From Sulfuritalea sp. (GTDB lineage: Bacteria > Pseudomonadota > Gammaproteobacteria > Burkholderiales > Rhodocyclaceae), in assembly GCA_016716965.1 (NCBI GenBank), contig JADJUP010000052.1:92894-156893 (forward strand): DNA of 64,000 nt. The letters are read 5' to 3'. The notes under the pieces were generated by a model, which searched no databases, was not told where the DNA came from, and worked only from the letters and a program-made list of their open reading frames with translations. Below, piece after piece: positions 37,611 to 46,973 of the stretch; position 1 is the first letter of the stretch; each line of letters starts with the position of its first letter. Made by a program: the position numbers and the translations under genes.

Positions 37611-38531
37611 TTAGATGTAGGACAGCCAGTCGGCGTGAGCCGGCACCTTGCCGTTCACCACGTCGAAAAACAGGCTCTGGATCTTGGTCGTAATCGGGCC
37701 GCGGCTGCCGGCGCCGATGGTGCGGTTGTCGAGTTCGCGGATCGGCGTCACTTCCGCCGCCGTGCCGGTGAAGAAGGCTTCGTCGGCGATGTAGATGTCG
37801 TCGCGCGTGAGTCGCTTGGCGATCACCTTGTAGCCGAGTTCGGCGGCCAGCGTGATCACCGTGTTGCGCGTGATGCCCATCAGGGCCGAGGCGATCTCGG
37901 GTTCATAGATCACGCCGTCCTTGATCACGAACAGGTTCTCGCCCGCACCTTCGGCGACGAAGCCATCGACGTCGAGCAGCAGGGCCTCGTCGTAGCCGTC
38001 CTCGGTGGCTTCCATGTTGGCCAGGATCGAGTTGGCATAGGTGCCGGCGAACTTGGCGCGCGCCATGTTCACGTTGACGTGGTGGCGCGAGTAGCTCGAA
38101 GTCTTGACGCGGATGCCCTTCTCCATGCCTTCCTCGCCGAGGTAGGCGCCCCAGGGCCAGGCGGCGATCGACACGTGGGTCGCCGCGCCGCGCGGGCTGA
38201 CGCCCATCTTTTCCGAGCCGTAGAAGGCGATCGGACGCAGGTAGCAGGATTCGAGCTTGTTGCTGCGCACGACTTCCTTGTGCGCCTCGATCAGGGTCGG
38301 CTTGTCGTAGGGCATCGGCATGCGGTAGATGTGCGCCGAATTGAACAGCCGGTCGGTGTGCTCCTTGAGGCGGAAGATCGCCGTGCCGGAAACGGTCTTG
38401 TAGGCACGCACGCCCTCGAATACGGCAAGGCCGTAGTGCAGCGAATGCGTCAGCACGTGGGTGGTGGCATCGCGCCAAGGCACGAGCTTGCCGTCGTACC
38501 AGATAAAGCCGTCACGGTCGGCCATGGACAT
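37611..38531 (-). CDS. ilvE: branched-chain amino acid aminotransferase
   Basis: A 306-residue fold-type IV PLP enzyme. HSLHYGLAVFEGVRAY, the PLP Lys region MARAKFAGTYANSILA, EGAGENLFVIKDG and GITRNTVITLAAELG are conserved. It catalyses the last step of Leu, Ile and Val synthesis. It starts at 38531 (MSMADRDG) or at 38525. It is divergent from the Nudix gene. Confidence 0.95.
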   Translation of the reverse strand: MSMADRDGFIWYDGKLVPWRDATTHVLTHSLHYGLAVFEGVRAYKTVSGTAIFRLKEHTDRLFNSAHIYRMPMPYDKPTLIEAHKEVVRSNKLESCYLRPIAFYGSEKMGVSPRGAATHVSIAAWPWGAYLGEEGMEKGIRVKTSSYSRHHVNVNMARAKFAGTYANSILANMEATEDGYDEALLLDVDGFVAEGAGENLFVIKDGVIYEPEIASALMGITRNTVITLAAELGYKVIAKRLTRDDIYIADEAFFTGTAAEVTPIRELDNRTIGAGSRGPITTKIQSLFFDVVNGKVPAHADWLSYI

Positions 38532-38594
38532 GGTGGGTCTCCAGCATTGCGTTGGTTGAGGCAGCGATTTTAACAGGGGCGCTAAAATGCGCGG

Positions 38595-39110
<516 letters not shown>

Positions 39111-39115
39111 CCACC

Positions 39116-40216
39116 ATGTCCAAGGGAAAAATCATTGTCGGCCTCTCCGGCGGGGTCGATTCATCGGTCGCGGCGCTGCTGCTGAAGCGCGAGGGTTACG
39201 AGGTGACCGGCCTGTTCATGAAGAACTGGGAGGGTGACGACAGCGACGAGTACTGTTCGGCGAACCAGGATGTGGTCGATGCGGCGGCCGCCGCCGACGT
39301 GATCGGCATCGATTTCGAGGCCGTGAATTTTTCCGCCGAGTACCGCGAGCGCGTGTTCGCCGATTTCCTGCGCGAGTACCAGGCGGGGCGCACGCCGAAC
39401 CCGGACGTGCTGTGCAATTCCGAAATCAAGTTCAAGGCCTTCCTCGACCACGCCCTGGCGCTGGGCGCCGACAAGATCGCCACCGGCCACTACGCGCAGG
39501 TGCGGGAATTCCTCGGCGAATGGCAGTTGCTCAAGGGCGAGGATGGCAACAAGGACCAGAGCTATTTCCTGCACCGGCTGAACCAGGCGCAACTGGCGAA
39601 GACGCTGTTTCCCGTCGGCCACCTGTACAAGCGCGAGGTGCGGCGGATCGCGCAGGAAGCCGGCCTGCCCAACCACGCGCGCAAGGATTCGACCGGCATC
39701 TGCTTCATCGGCGAGCGGCCCTTCCGCGAGTTCCTCGCGCGCTACCTGCCGCGGCAGCCGGGTGAAATCCGCGTGCTCGGCACCGATCGCGTGGTCGGCG
39801 GCCACGAGGGCCTGATGTACTACACGCTGGGCCAGCGCGAAGGCCTGGGCATCGGCGGGGTCAAGGGTGCGCCGGAGGAACCGTGGTTCGTCGCCGGCAA
39901 GGATATGGAGCGGAACATCCTCTGGGTGGTGCAGGGGCACGAACATCCGGCCCTGCTTGCGGGCAGCCTGCAAGCGATGGACCTGTCGTGGGTATCCGGG
40001 CGGGCGCCGCATCCGCATTGGGTCTATGCCGCGAAAACCCGTTATCGCCAGCCCGATGCGGCCTGCCAAGTCGAGCGTGTCGATGCGCAGCGGTGCGAGG
40101 TGTTCTTCGCCGCTCCGCAATGGGCGGTGACGCCCGGACAGTCGCTCGTGCTCTACGAATCGCGAGTGTGCCTGGGTGGCGGAATCATCGCGGGCAGCGC
40201 TGCGCCATCTGCATAA
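39116..40216 (+). CDS. mnmA: tRNA-specific 2-thiouridylase
   Basis: A protein of 366 residues. GLSGGVDSSVAALLL is the PP-loop, NPDVLCNSEIKF holds one catalytic Cys and STGICFIGERPF the second. It activates and thiolates U34 in tRNA-Lys, -Glu and -Gln. It begins 5 nt after the Nudix gene, probably co-transcribed. Confidence 0.96.
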   Translation: MSKGKIIVGLSGGVDSSVAALLLKREGYEVTGLFMKNWEGDDSDEYCSANQDVVDAAAAADVIGIDFEAVNFSAEYRERVFADFLREYQAGRTPNPDVLCNSEIKFKAFLDHALALGADKIATGHYAQVREFLGEWQLLKGEDGNKDQSYFLHRLNQAQLAKTLFPVGHLYKREVRRIAQEAGLPNHARKDSTGICFIGERPFREFLARYLPRQPGEIRVLGTDRVVGGHEGLMYYTLGQREGLGIGGVKGAPEEPWFVAGKDMERNILWVVQGHEHPALLAGSLQAMDLSWVSGRAPHPHWVYAAKTRYRQPDAACQVERVDAQRCEVFFAAPQWAVTPGQSLVLYESRVCLGGGIIAGSAAPSA

Positions 40217-40301
40217 AAAACCTTCCACCTCGCATGGGCAATGGGTTTAGAATATTTTTTGGGCGGGCTGCCCCAACAATATATCCGGAGGAAACCAGAG
40301 C

Positions 40302-40592
40302 ATGAACAAGGCTGAACTGATCGAAATTACCGCCAAGGGAGCAGACATTAGCAAGGCTGCCGCAGGCAAGGCGCTCGATGCCGCGATGGCCGCGATCGTC
40401 AAATCCGTAGCGAAGGGCGACCCCGTCACGCTGGTGGGGTTCGGCACTTTCAAGTCCGCCAAGCGCGCGGCGCGTACCGGCAAGAATCCGAAAACAGGCG
40501 CCGCGATCAAGATCGCCGCCACCACCGTGCCGAAGTTCAGTGCGGGCGCGGGCTTCAAGCTGGCCGTGTCGGGCAAGAAGGCAAAGAAGTAA
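40302..40592 (+). CDS. hup: HU-family DNA-binding protein
   Basis: A 96-residue histone-like protein. MNKAELIEITAKGADISKAA and GFGTFKSAKRAARTGKNPKTG match HU alpha/beta; the DNA-binding arms include KNPKTGAAIKIAA. The tail SGKKAKK is short and lysine-rich. CCGGAGGAAACC is a strong ribosome binding site. A hairpin follows. Confidence 0.94.
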   Translation: MNKAELIEITAKGADISKAAAGKALDAAMAAIVKSVAKGDPVTLVGFGTFKSAKRAARTGKNPKTGAAIKIAATTVPKFSAGAGFKLAVSGKKAKK

Positions 40593-40618
40593 GCGGCTGC
40601 TTCCAACACGGCGCAAAC

Positions 40619-40642
40619 CAGGGGCCCGTTCGCGGGCCCTTG
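40619..40642 (+). terminator. hairpin after the HU gene
   Basis: GGGGCCCG-TTCG-CGGGCCC stem with a short T-rich tail. Confidence 0.65.
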
Positions 40643-40755
40643 TCGTTTCCACCGCGCCTGTTGGCTACCGTCTTTCGCCGGATTCATACCGGGTCGCAGG
40701 ATTGCCATTGTCTTTTTGCTCCCCGCTGATATTCTTCGCGAGAAGGAGAACCAAA

Positions 40756-41109
40756 ATGATCACCACACAGCATCAGGGCCATCTCGTCGAATTCGCCGTG
40801 TTCGGCGAGTTCACGTTGGCCGATTTCATGGAATTCGAGGAACTCGTGTTGCACGAGATCAAGTTTTCGGGGCCGGTCAATTTGCTGGTCGATCTGCGCG
40901 ACATGGCGGATTTCACGCTGGACGTGGCGTGGGAGGAAATCCGCTTTTCCAAGGAGCACTCGGGCGACTTCCGGCGCATCGCGGTGATTACCAACAGCCA
41001 GTGGGTGGCGTGGAGCGCCTGGCTGTCGCAACTCTTCGTCAATGCCGACGTCACCGTGTTCGAGGACGAGTCCGAGGCCCGTGCCTGGCTGGCGGAAGCC
41101 GACTCATGA
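40756..41109 (+). CDS. SpoIIAA/STAS-like protein (DUF3478)
   Basis: A 117-residue protein starting MITTQHQGHLVEFAVFGEFT. LLVDLRDMADFTLDVAWEEI and RRIAVITNSQWVAWSAWLSQ match SpoIIAA-like STAS domains of unknown role, often stress- or membrane-associated. AGAAGGAG lies upstream. The stop overlaps the sseA start by 4 nt. Confidence 0.85.
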   Translation: MITTQHQGHLVEFAVFGEFTLADFMEFEELVLHEIKFSGPVNLLVDLRDMADFTLDVAWEEIRFSKEHSGDFRRIAVITNSQWVAWSAWLSQLFVNADVTVFEDESEARAWLAEADS

Positions 41110-41951
41110 GCGATGTCACATTGCGGCACCTGGTCACGGTCGCAGAACTCGCCGCGCATCCCGAGTGGCGCGTATTCGATTGCCGGCACGACCTGCGCAA
41201 CACGCAGTACGGGCGCCAGGCCTACGCCCAAGGGCACATTCCGGGCGCACTGTTCCTGCATCTGGACGATGACCTGTCGGGGCCGACCAACGGCAGCAAC
41301 GGTCGCCATCCCTTGCCGGACATGGACGCATTCGCCCGCCGCATGTCCGAATGCGGTGTCGACCGGGAGACGCAGGTGGTGGCCTACGACAATGAAGGTG
41401 GCATCTTCGCGTCGCGGCTGTGGTGGCTGCTGCGCTGGCTGGGGCACGAACGGGTGGCGGTGCTCGATGGCGGCCTGGCCGGCTGGAAGCGCAGCAAGCG
41501 GGCACTGGAATCCACCGTGCCGACAGTAGCGCCACGCCAGTTCGTGCCGCGTCCGCGCGACATGGCGGTCGACGTCGGCCGGGTGCTGGCCGACCTCGGC
41601 TCGCCGCGCATGCTGATGCTCGACGCGCGCAGCCCGGAACGCTTTCGCGGCGAGAACGAGACGCTGGACCCGGTGGGCGGCCACATTCCTGGCGCCGTGA
41701 ATCGCTTCTATTTCGACAACCTCGACGACGACGGCTGCTTCTTCAAGCCGGTCGACGAATTGCGCGCCGAGTTCGCCGCCCTGCTGGGCGACCGCCCGCC
41801 GGCGCAGGTGGTGCAGCAGTGCGGATCGGGCGTGACCGCCTGCCACAACCTGCTGGCGATGGAACTGGCCGGCCTGTCCGGGTCGAAGCTGTATCCCGGT
41901 TCGTGGAGCGAGTGGTGCGCCGATCCGGCGCGGCCCATCGCGCAGGGCTAG
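41106..41951 (+). CDS. sseA: 3-mercaptopyruvate/thiosulfate sulfurtransferase
   Basis: A 281-residue protein with two rhodanese domains. Domain 1 is at about 10-125 (VFDCRHDL..., AYDNEGGIFASRLWWLLRW) and domain 2 holds the active loop VVQQCGSGVTACHN; CGSGVTA is the mercaptopyruvate-type loop. It transfers sulfane sulfur to thiols or cyanide. Coupled to the STAS-like gene. Its TAG stop overlaps the probable stop of queG on the other strand. Confidence 0.93.
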   Translation: MSDVTLRHLVTVAELAAHPEWRVFDCRHDLRNTQYGRQAYAQGHIPGALFLHLDDDLSGPTNGSNGRHPLPDMDAFARRMSECGVDRETQVVAYDNEGGIFASRLWWLLRWLGHERVAVLDGGLAGWKRSKRALESTVPTVAPRQFVPRPRDMAVDVGRVLADLGSPRMLMLDARSPERFRGENETLDPVGGHIPGAVNRFYFDNLDDDGCFFKPVDELRAEFAALLGDRPPAQVVQQCGSGVTACHNLLAMELAGLSGSKLYPGSWSEWCADPARPIAQG

Positions 41952-43010
41952 GTTTCCGCCGTGGCGCTGCAGCGCCACGGCTACGTGCTCGCGCACCAGG
42001 GCTGACGGGTGGCCGGCGCGTGAGCGCAGCGCACTGATCACTTCGTCGCTGCCCGGTGCGTTACCCAGCGCCACCGCGATGTTGCGCAGCCAGCGTTCAT
42101 GGCCGATGCGGCGGATGGGCGAGCCGGCCAGCCGTTCGTTGAAATCGCTTTCTTCCCAGGCAAAAAGCTCGATCAGTCTCGCCTGGTCGAGGCCGTGGCG
42201 CGGCGCGAAATCGCTTTCGCGCGTCAATGGCGCATCGCGGTTCCAGGGGCAGGCCAACTGGCAATCGTCGCAGCCGTAGACGCGGTTGCCCATCTGCGGG
42301 CGCAATGCTTCGGGAATGCTGCCCTTGTGCTCGATCGTGAGGTAGGAAATGCACAGCCGCGCATCGAGCTGATAGGGCGCGACGATGGCTTGTGTCGGGC
42401 AGGCGTCGAGGCAGGCGCGGCAGGTGCCGCAGTGGTCGGTGACCGGCGCGTCGGGCGGCAGCGGCAGGTCGGTGAATATTTCGCCGAGGAAGAACCAGGA
42501 ACCCGCGTGGCGATCGAGCAGCAGCGTGTGCTTGCCGCGCCAGCCAAGACCGCTGTTGCGCGCGAGGCCGACTTCCATCACGGGCGCCGAGTCGGTGAAT
42601 ACCCGATACGCGAATTCGCCGATCTCGGCGGTGATGCGGTCGGCAAGCTGCTGCAGCCGGTTGCGCAACAGCTTGTGGTAATCGCGGCCCAGCGCATAGC
42701 GCGAGACGAAGGCGCGTTCGCCGTCGGCGAGTATCGCGCAAGAGTCGGCGCTGGCGCTACGGTAATTCATGCGCGCGGTGATGATGCTGCGGGTGCCCGG
42801 CACCAGTTCGGTCGGCAATGCGCGCTTGCTGCCGGCGTCCGTGACATGCGCCGCCATATAATCCATGTCGCCATGGCAGCCCGCCGCGAGCCAGGCGGAC
42901 AGGTTCTCGGCGGCATCGTCGATGGCAGTGCCGGAAAAGCCGATCGCATCGAAGCCGAGCTCGCGGCCCCAGCTGCGAATCCTTTCCTTCGCTCCGTGCA
43001 TGTCGGACAT
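41948..43010 (-). CDS. queG: epoxyqueuosine reductase (frameshift at the last codons)
   Basis: A protein of about 353 residues carrying two [4Fe-4S] motifs (CGTCRACLDACPTQAI and CDDCQLACPWN) and the cobalamin-binding N-domain. It reduces epoxyqueuosine to queuosine in tRNA. The natural end is VALQRHGG; without a one-base correction near 41956-41957 the frame misses its TAG and runs antisense through sseA to 40773. With it, the stop is at 41948-41950. A 24-nt element lies in the gene (SASADS). A truncated second copy is at 46198-46468. Confidence 0.92.
42740..42763 (+). repeat. 24-nt dispersed element, in queG (antisense to the gene)
   Basis: Plus strand: AAGAGTCGGCGCTGGCGC then TACGGT. Read by queG it gives YRSASADS. 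Confidence 0.75.
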
Positions 43011-43127
43011 TCAGGAACGCTAGCGCCAACGTGCCTGCGCGGGTCGTATCCGCGAGGCGGCATGAACGAGGCGGACCGAGGCGCAAGACGGCGGCATCGC
43101 GTGGAGGGGCGACACTGTTGTGCCGGG

Positions 43128-43460
43128 CTATTTCCCGCCGGCGTGGCGGCGTTCGAGAGCGAACCGATAGACCACCGACCCCTCGCGCTTGGCGACCGCC
43201 AGCACCAGGACGGTCAGCACATCGTCTTCGACCGAGTAGACCAGGCGATAGCCCTGCTTGCGCAGCTTGATCTTGTAGCAATTGCGCAGATCGCCGTGCA
43301 GCTCCGCGCCCGGCACATGCGGTTGCGCAAGGCGTTTCTTGAGTGCCTTGCGCAGCACGTCCTTGACGCTGCCGTCCATCGCTTGCCACTCGACAAGCGC
43401 TTCGGGCAGGAACTTGAGCCGGTAGGGCGGCGTCGCCCCGCCGACATCAGATTTGGTCAA
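43128..43460 (-). CDS. RelE-family toxin
   Basis: A protein of about 110 residues. LKFLPEALVEWQAMDGSVKD, ELHGDLRNCYKIKLRKQGYR and LVYSVEDDVLTVLVLAVAKR closely follow the RelE fold; RelE cuts mRNA at the ribosome. No ATG is available in frame; a TTG at 43460 overlaps the antitoxin C-terminus. As sequenced it is fused in frame to the antitoxin start because of an indel at 43527-43530. Confidence 0.85.
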   Translation of the reverse strand: MTKSDVGGATPPYRLKFLPEALVEWQAMDGSVKDVLRKALKKRLAQPHVPGAELHGDLRNCYKIKLRKQGYRLVYSVEDDVLTVLVLAVAKREGSVVYRFALERRHAGGK

Positions 43461-43697
43461 TATCCACCTCGATGGCGGCATCCTTGTTGGCGAGGCGGCG
43501 GCGGGCAATTTCAAGCAAATCCCGATCCCCAATTCATCGACCAGCGCCTCGAACAGGCTGGGCGTGATCATGTAGAAGGCGGGGCGATTGTGGTTGAGCA
43601 CCGCCACCGGATTCTCGCCCGCGCTGCGCAATACCTGCGCCGGATTGCGCTTGAATTCGGACATGCTGATGGTGCGGTCGGCAAAAATCGTGTCCAT
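43447..43697 (-). CDS. Phd/RelB-type antitoxin (one frameshift near 43528)
   Basis: It starts MDTIFADRTISMSEFKRNPA, a Phd/YefM-like DNA-binding N-terminus with VAVLNHNRPAFYMI. Restoring one G at 43527-43530 gives the C-terminus DLLEIARRRLANKDAAIEVD and a TGA at 43447, about 83 residues in all. Without it the protein runs into the toxin. The pair would be an autoregulated type II operon; AGGAGG lies upstream of the ATG. Confidence 0.8.
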
Positions 43698-44006
43698 GAG
43701 TCCTCCTGTAAACGGCTACAAATATAGAGCCATTCGTGGAGCTTTTCAAGCGGTTCGCTTGCCGATGTTTGCCGACAGAAGGTCAAACGTCGCGGCCAGG
43801 CGCGTCGGGTAGCCTCCGTCGTCGCCGACGCGCTTGAGCACTTCCGTCAGCCGGCAGAAGCAAGCCCCCCTTTCCTTGGTCGATTTCCTGAGCGCACGCT
43901 ACCAGCGGTCGCATTGCCGGCCAGTCGATGCAGAATGAATTGACCGATAGTCGATATGCGGATAAGGTCGCGCCCGATAGGGCATTTGCGCAGGAAGAAC
44001 AACAAC
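43698..44006. other. intergenic region between toxin-antitoxin and autotransporter
   Basis: 309 nt without a convincing gene. The divergent promoters of the antitoxin and the autotransporter must be here, but I see no clear -35/-10 pairs. Confidence 0.5.
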
Positions 44007-46197
44007 ATGAGCCGCCGCATCAACGATTATTCCCGTCCGCAGCGAAGCTGGCCGTCCCGTCCGCGCCGCCTCGCATTCGCGCTGAGGCTTGCCCTGACGC
44101 CGCTGCTGGCTCTGCCTTTGTCCGCGAGCGCGCAAAGCGGCATCGAGGATCTCGGCGCCGGACGGTATCCGTGGGCCTTCATGGCCCCTGGCGTCTCTGG
44201 CGACGGCTTGGTTGTGGTGGGCCACGCCAGTGACGCCAACGACGCGAACCGTCGTGTTTTCCGCTGGACCAACGGAGGCGATATGGTCGATTTCGGCACC
44301 CTGGGCGGGGGTTTGCCTGTTGTTCGTGGCATCTCCGCCGACGGCTCGGTGGTGGTGGGCACTGCCTACACCGCCGGTAATGCGGACTGGCACGCCTTCC
44401 GCTGGACCAGCGGAGGGATGGTTGATTTGGGCACTCTAGGCGGGAGGTATTCGTCGGCCTACGGCGTCTCCACCGACGGCTCAGTGGTGGTGGGCGATGC
44501 CTGGACCGCCGGCAATGCGACCATTCGCGCCTTCCGCTGGACCAGCGCGGGTGGCATGGTCGATCTCGGCACCCTGGGCGGGAGCTATTCGTCGGCAACT
44601 GCCGTCTCTGCCGACGGCTTGGTGGTGGCGGGCATAGCCCGCCCCGCAGGCAATGGTGCCCTTCGCATCTTCCGCTGGACCAGCGGGAGCGGCATGGTTG
44701 ATTTGGGCACTCTGGACGGGATGAATTTCCCTTATCCCTACTTCGTCTCCGCCAACGGCTCGGTGGTTGTGGGGGGGGGCGTCCCCCGACGGCTTTGTTG
44801 AGGACGCTCGCATCTTCCGCTGGACCAGCGGGGGCGGCATGGTCAATCTTGGCACGCTGGGCGGGACGAATGCGTTTGCCTCCGGAATCTCTGCCGACGG
44901 CTCGGTGGTGGTGGGCTGGGCCAGTAACAGCGATAGGGCCAGTCGCGCCTTCCGCTGGACAGGCGAGGGCGGCATGGTCGATCTGGGCACCCTGGGCGGG
45001 GCGTTTTCGTGGGCCAACGCCGTCTCCGCCGACGGCTCGGTGGTTGTGGGCAGGGCTTACACCGCTGGCAATGCGGGCTATCGCGCCTTCCGGTGGACGC
45101 AGGCAACCGGCATGCAGTCGGTCGCAGACTGGCTGCGCGCCGCCGGTTTAACGGTGCCGACCGACGATGCCGCGGACGCCAGCGCCACCAGCAGCGATGG
45201 CAGCGTCGTGGTGGGTTACCTCGACAACGGCCATGCTTTCATCGCCCGCGTCGCCCTTGCCGCCAGCGGCCTCGTCACCCTCGCCGACGTCCAGACCAGC
45301 CTCGGCGCCGCCTCAACCGGTGGCAACATGACGCTTTCCGCCGTCGGCACGGTGCTCAACGGTGCCCACAGCCGCCCCCTGTCCCGACGCGTGGAGCCGG
45401 GAGGGAAAGCCTTTTGGCTGGCCGGCGACTGGGGCCGCGACGATCACGGTCCGCGTTCCGGCGACATGGGCCTGGCAGAAATCGGCCTCGGTCACGATCT
45501 GGGGCCGCTGCAGTTGAATGTCTCGCTCGGCCAGACCTGGGCGAAACAGAGTCTGTTGCTCAACGGCCGGGCGAAGAGCGACGGCAGCTATTTGCTGGTC
45601 GAGGCGCTGGTTCCGGTGGCGGGCAGGCTTTGGGCGACCGTGGGCGGCTACGGCCATTGGGGCAAGGCTGACCTGCGCCGCGGCTACCTGAACGCCGGCT
45701 TGGAAGATGCTTCCACCGGCAAACCCGGCGTGGACACCTGGGGCCTGCGCGCACGGCTGGATTGGGACGCGGCTTACCGTATCGCCAGCGCCGACTTCTC
45801 GCCGTATGTCGACCTGAGCTACAGCGAGGCGAAGCTGGACGCCTACACGGAAACCGGCGGCGGTTTTCCGGCCCGTTTCGATGCGCGCAGGGACAAGGCG
45901 ACCGAACTGCGCGCGGGCGTGAATGCGCTGCGGCCCCTGGACAACGGCCTGCGTCTGGTCGGCACGCTGGAAGCGGTGCGCCGCATGGAACGCACTGGTG
46001 CGCGCACGGTCGGCGAGGTGATCGGCCTGTTCGGTTTCGACCTCGCCGGCGCGGCCAACCAGCGCGACTGGCTGCGCGTCGGCGCGGGCGTCGAGGGCAA
46101 GCTGGCGGAGGGCACCGCCTCGCTATCGCTCAACCTGACCAGCAAGGGCGAGGCGCCCAGCGCCTGGCTGGCGGCGAACTGGCAGAAGGCGTTCTGA
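44007..46197 (+). CDS. HAF-repeat autotransporter, interrupted at a G9 tract
   Basis: Signal peptide (FALRLALTPLLALPLSASAQ), then six to seven HAF-type repeats of about 45-50 residues (FRWT.GGGMVDLGTLGG ... SADGSVVVG), then an autotransporter beta-barrel (KAFWLAGDWGRDDHGPRSGD to the terminal WLAANWQKAF). HAF repeats are predicted extracellular. Within repeat 4 the frame breaks at nine Gs (44771-44779): with eight Gs it reads VVVGGASPDGFVEDARIFRW and continues through the barrel to give about 729 residues. As sequenced it stops at 44801. Slippage or sequence error are both possible. Confidence 0.85.
44771..44779 (+). other. G9 tract at the frame break of the autotransporter
   Basis: G9 places the barrel out of frame; G8 (or G11) would restore it. 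The tract lies in the repeat region of a surface protein. Confidence 0.8.
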
Positions 46198-46220
46198 GAA
46201 GTCGGCGCTGGCGCTACGGT
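46197..46220 (+). repeat. dispersed element between autotransporter stop and queG remnant
   Basis: AGAAGTCGGCGCTGGCGC then TACGGT, identical in its core to the element inside queG at 42740. It starts at the last base of the autotransporter stop codon. Confidence 0.75.
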
Positions 46221-46468
46221 AATTCATGCGCGCGGTGATGATGCTGCGGGTGCCCGGCACCAGTTCGGTCGGCAATGCGCGCTTGTTGCCGGCGTCCGTG
46301 ACATGCGCCGCCATATAATCCATGTCGCCGTGGCAGCCCGCCGCCAGCCATGCGGACAGGTTCTCGGCGGCGCCGTCGATGGCAGTGCCGGAAAAGCCGA
46401 TCGCATCGAAGCCGAGGTCCGTGCCCCAGCCCCGGATTTTTCCTTCAGTTGTCCTGAGTCTTCGCCAT
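46198..46468 (-). pseudogene. truncated queG 5' copy
   Basis: Plus-strand 46198-46440 matches 42738-42980 with roughly ten differences. It encodes the first about 85 residues of QueG (LGFDAIGFSGTAIDGAAEN ... ARMNYRSASAD) and stops at the dispersed element. The very start differs from the intact copy: ATG at 46468 gives MAKTQDN and needs one extra base near 46458 to continue. It is divergent from tsaE, the usual place of queG, so this is probably the original 5' end. Confidence 0.85.
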
Positions 46469-46472
46469 CGAC

Positions 46473-46973
46473 ATGCATGCCGATCATCTTACGTTAGCCC
46501 TGCCCGACGAGGCCGCCACGCTGGCCCTGGGCGCGGCGCTGGCGGCGCATCTCGCGCCCGGCATGGTGATCTGGCTGGAAGGCGACCTCGGCGCGGGCAA
46601 GACGACGCTGGTGCGCGGGCTGTTGCGCGCGGCCGGCGAGTCCGGTCCGGTCAAGAGCCCCACCTACACGATGCTTGAAGTTCATCCCCTTTCTGGATTA
46701 CACTTCTATCACTTTGATTTTTATAGATTCAATCAGGCGGAAGAATATCTCGATGCGGGGCTCGACGAATATTTTTCAGGAAGCGGCATCTGTCTGGTCG
46801 AATGGCCCGACAAGGCCGCGCCTTACCTGCCTGCCGCCGACATGCGAATTGAATTGCAGCTGCCTTCCGCCGCAGGCGCGGCGGGGCGCATCGCCGGCAT
46901 GTCCGCTGCCACCGACCGGGGACGCACATGCCTCGCCGGCGTGAGGTCCTCAAGTTCGCCGCCGCCGGCCTGA
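46473..46973 (+). CDS. tsaE: tRNA t6A biosynthesis ATPase TsaE
   Basis: A protein of 166 residues. WLEGDLGAGKTTLVRGLLRA is the Walker A motif, KSPTYTMLE and HFDFYRF the switch and metal motifs, and LVEWPDKA the Walker B-like end. It supports TsaB/TsaD in making t6A37. Codons between about 46676 and 46790 are conspicuously AT-rich compared with the rest of the gene. The end overlaps the start of amiC by 46 nt. Confidence 0.94.
   Translation: MHADHLTLALPDEAATLALGAALAAHLAPGMVIWLEGDLGAGKTTLVRGLLRAAGESGPVKSPTYTMLEVHPLSGLHFYHFDFYRFNQAEEYLDAGLDEYFSGSGICLVEWPDKAAPYLPAADMRIELQLPSAAGAAGRIAGMSAATDRGRTCLAGVRSSSSPPPA

Noticed and set aside
40773..41947. Very long antisense extension of queG through sseA and the STAS-like gene
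   Set aside because: It is the result of a missed stop caused by one base at 41956; the sense-strand genes have full family motifs.
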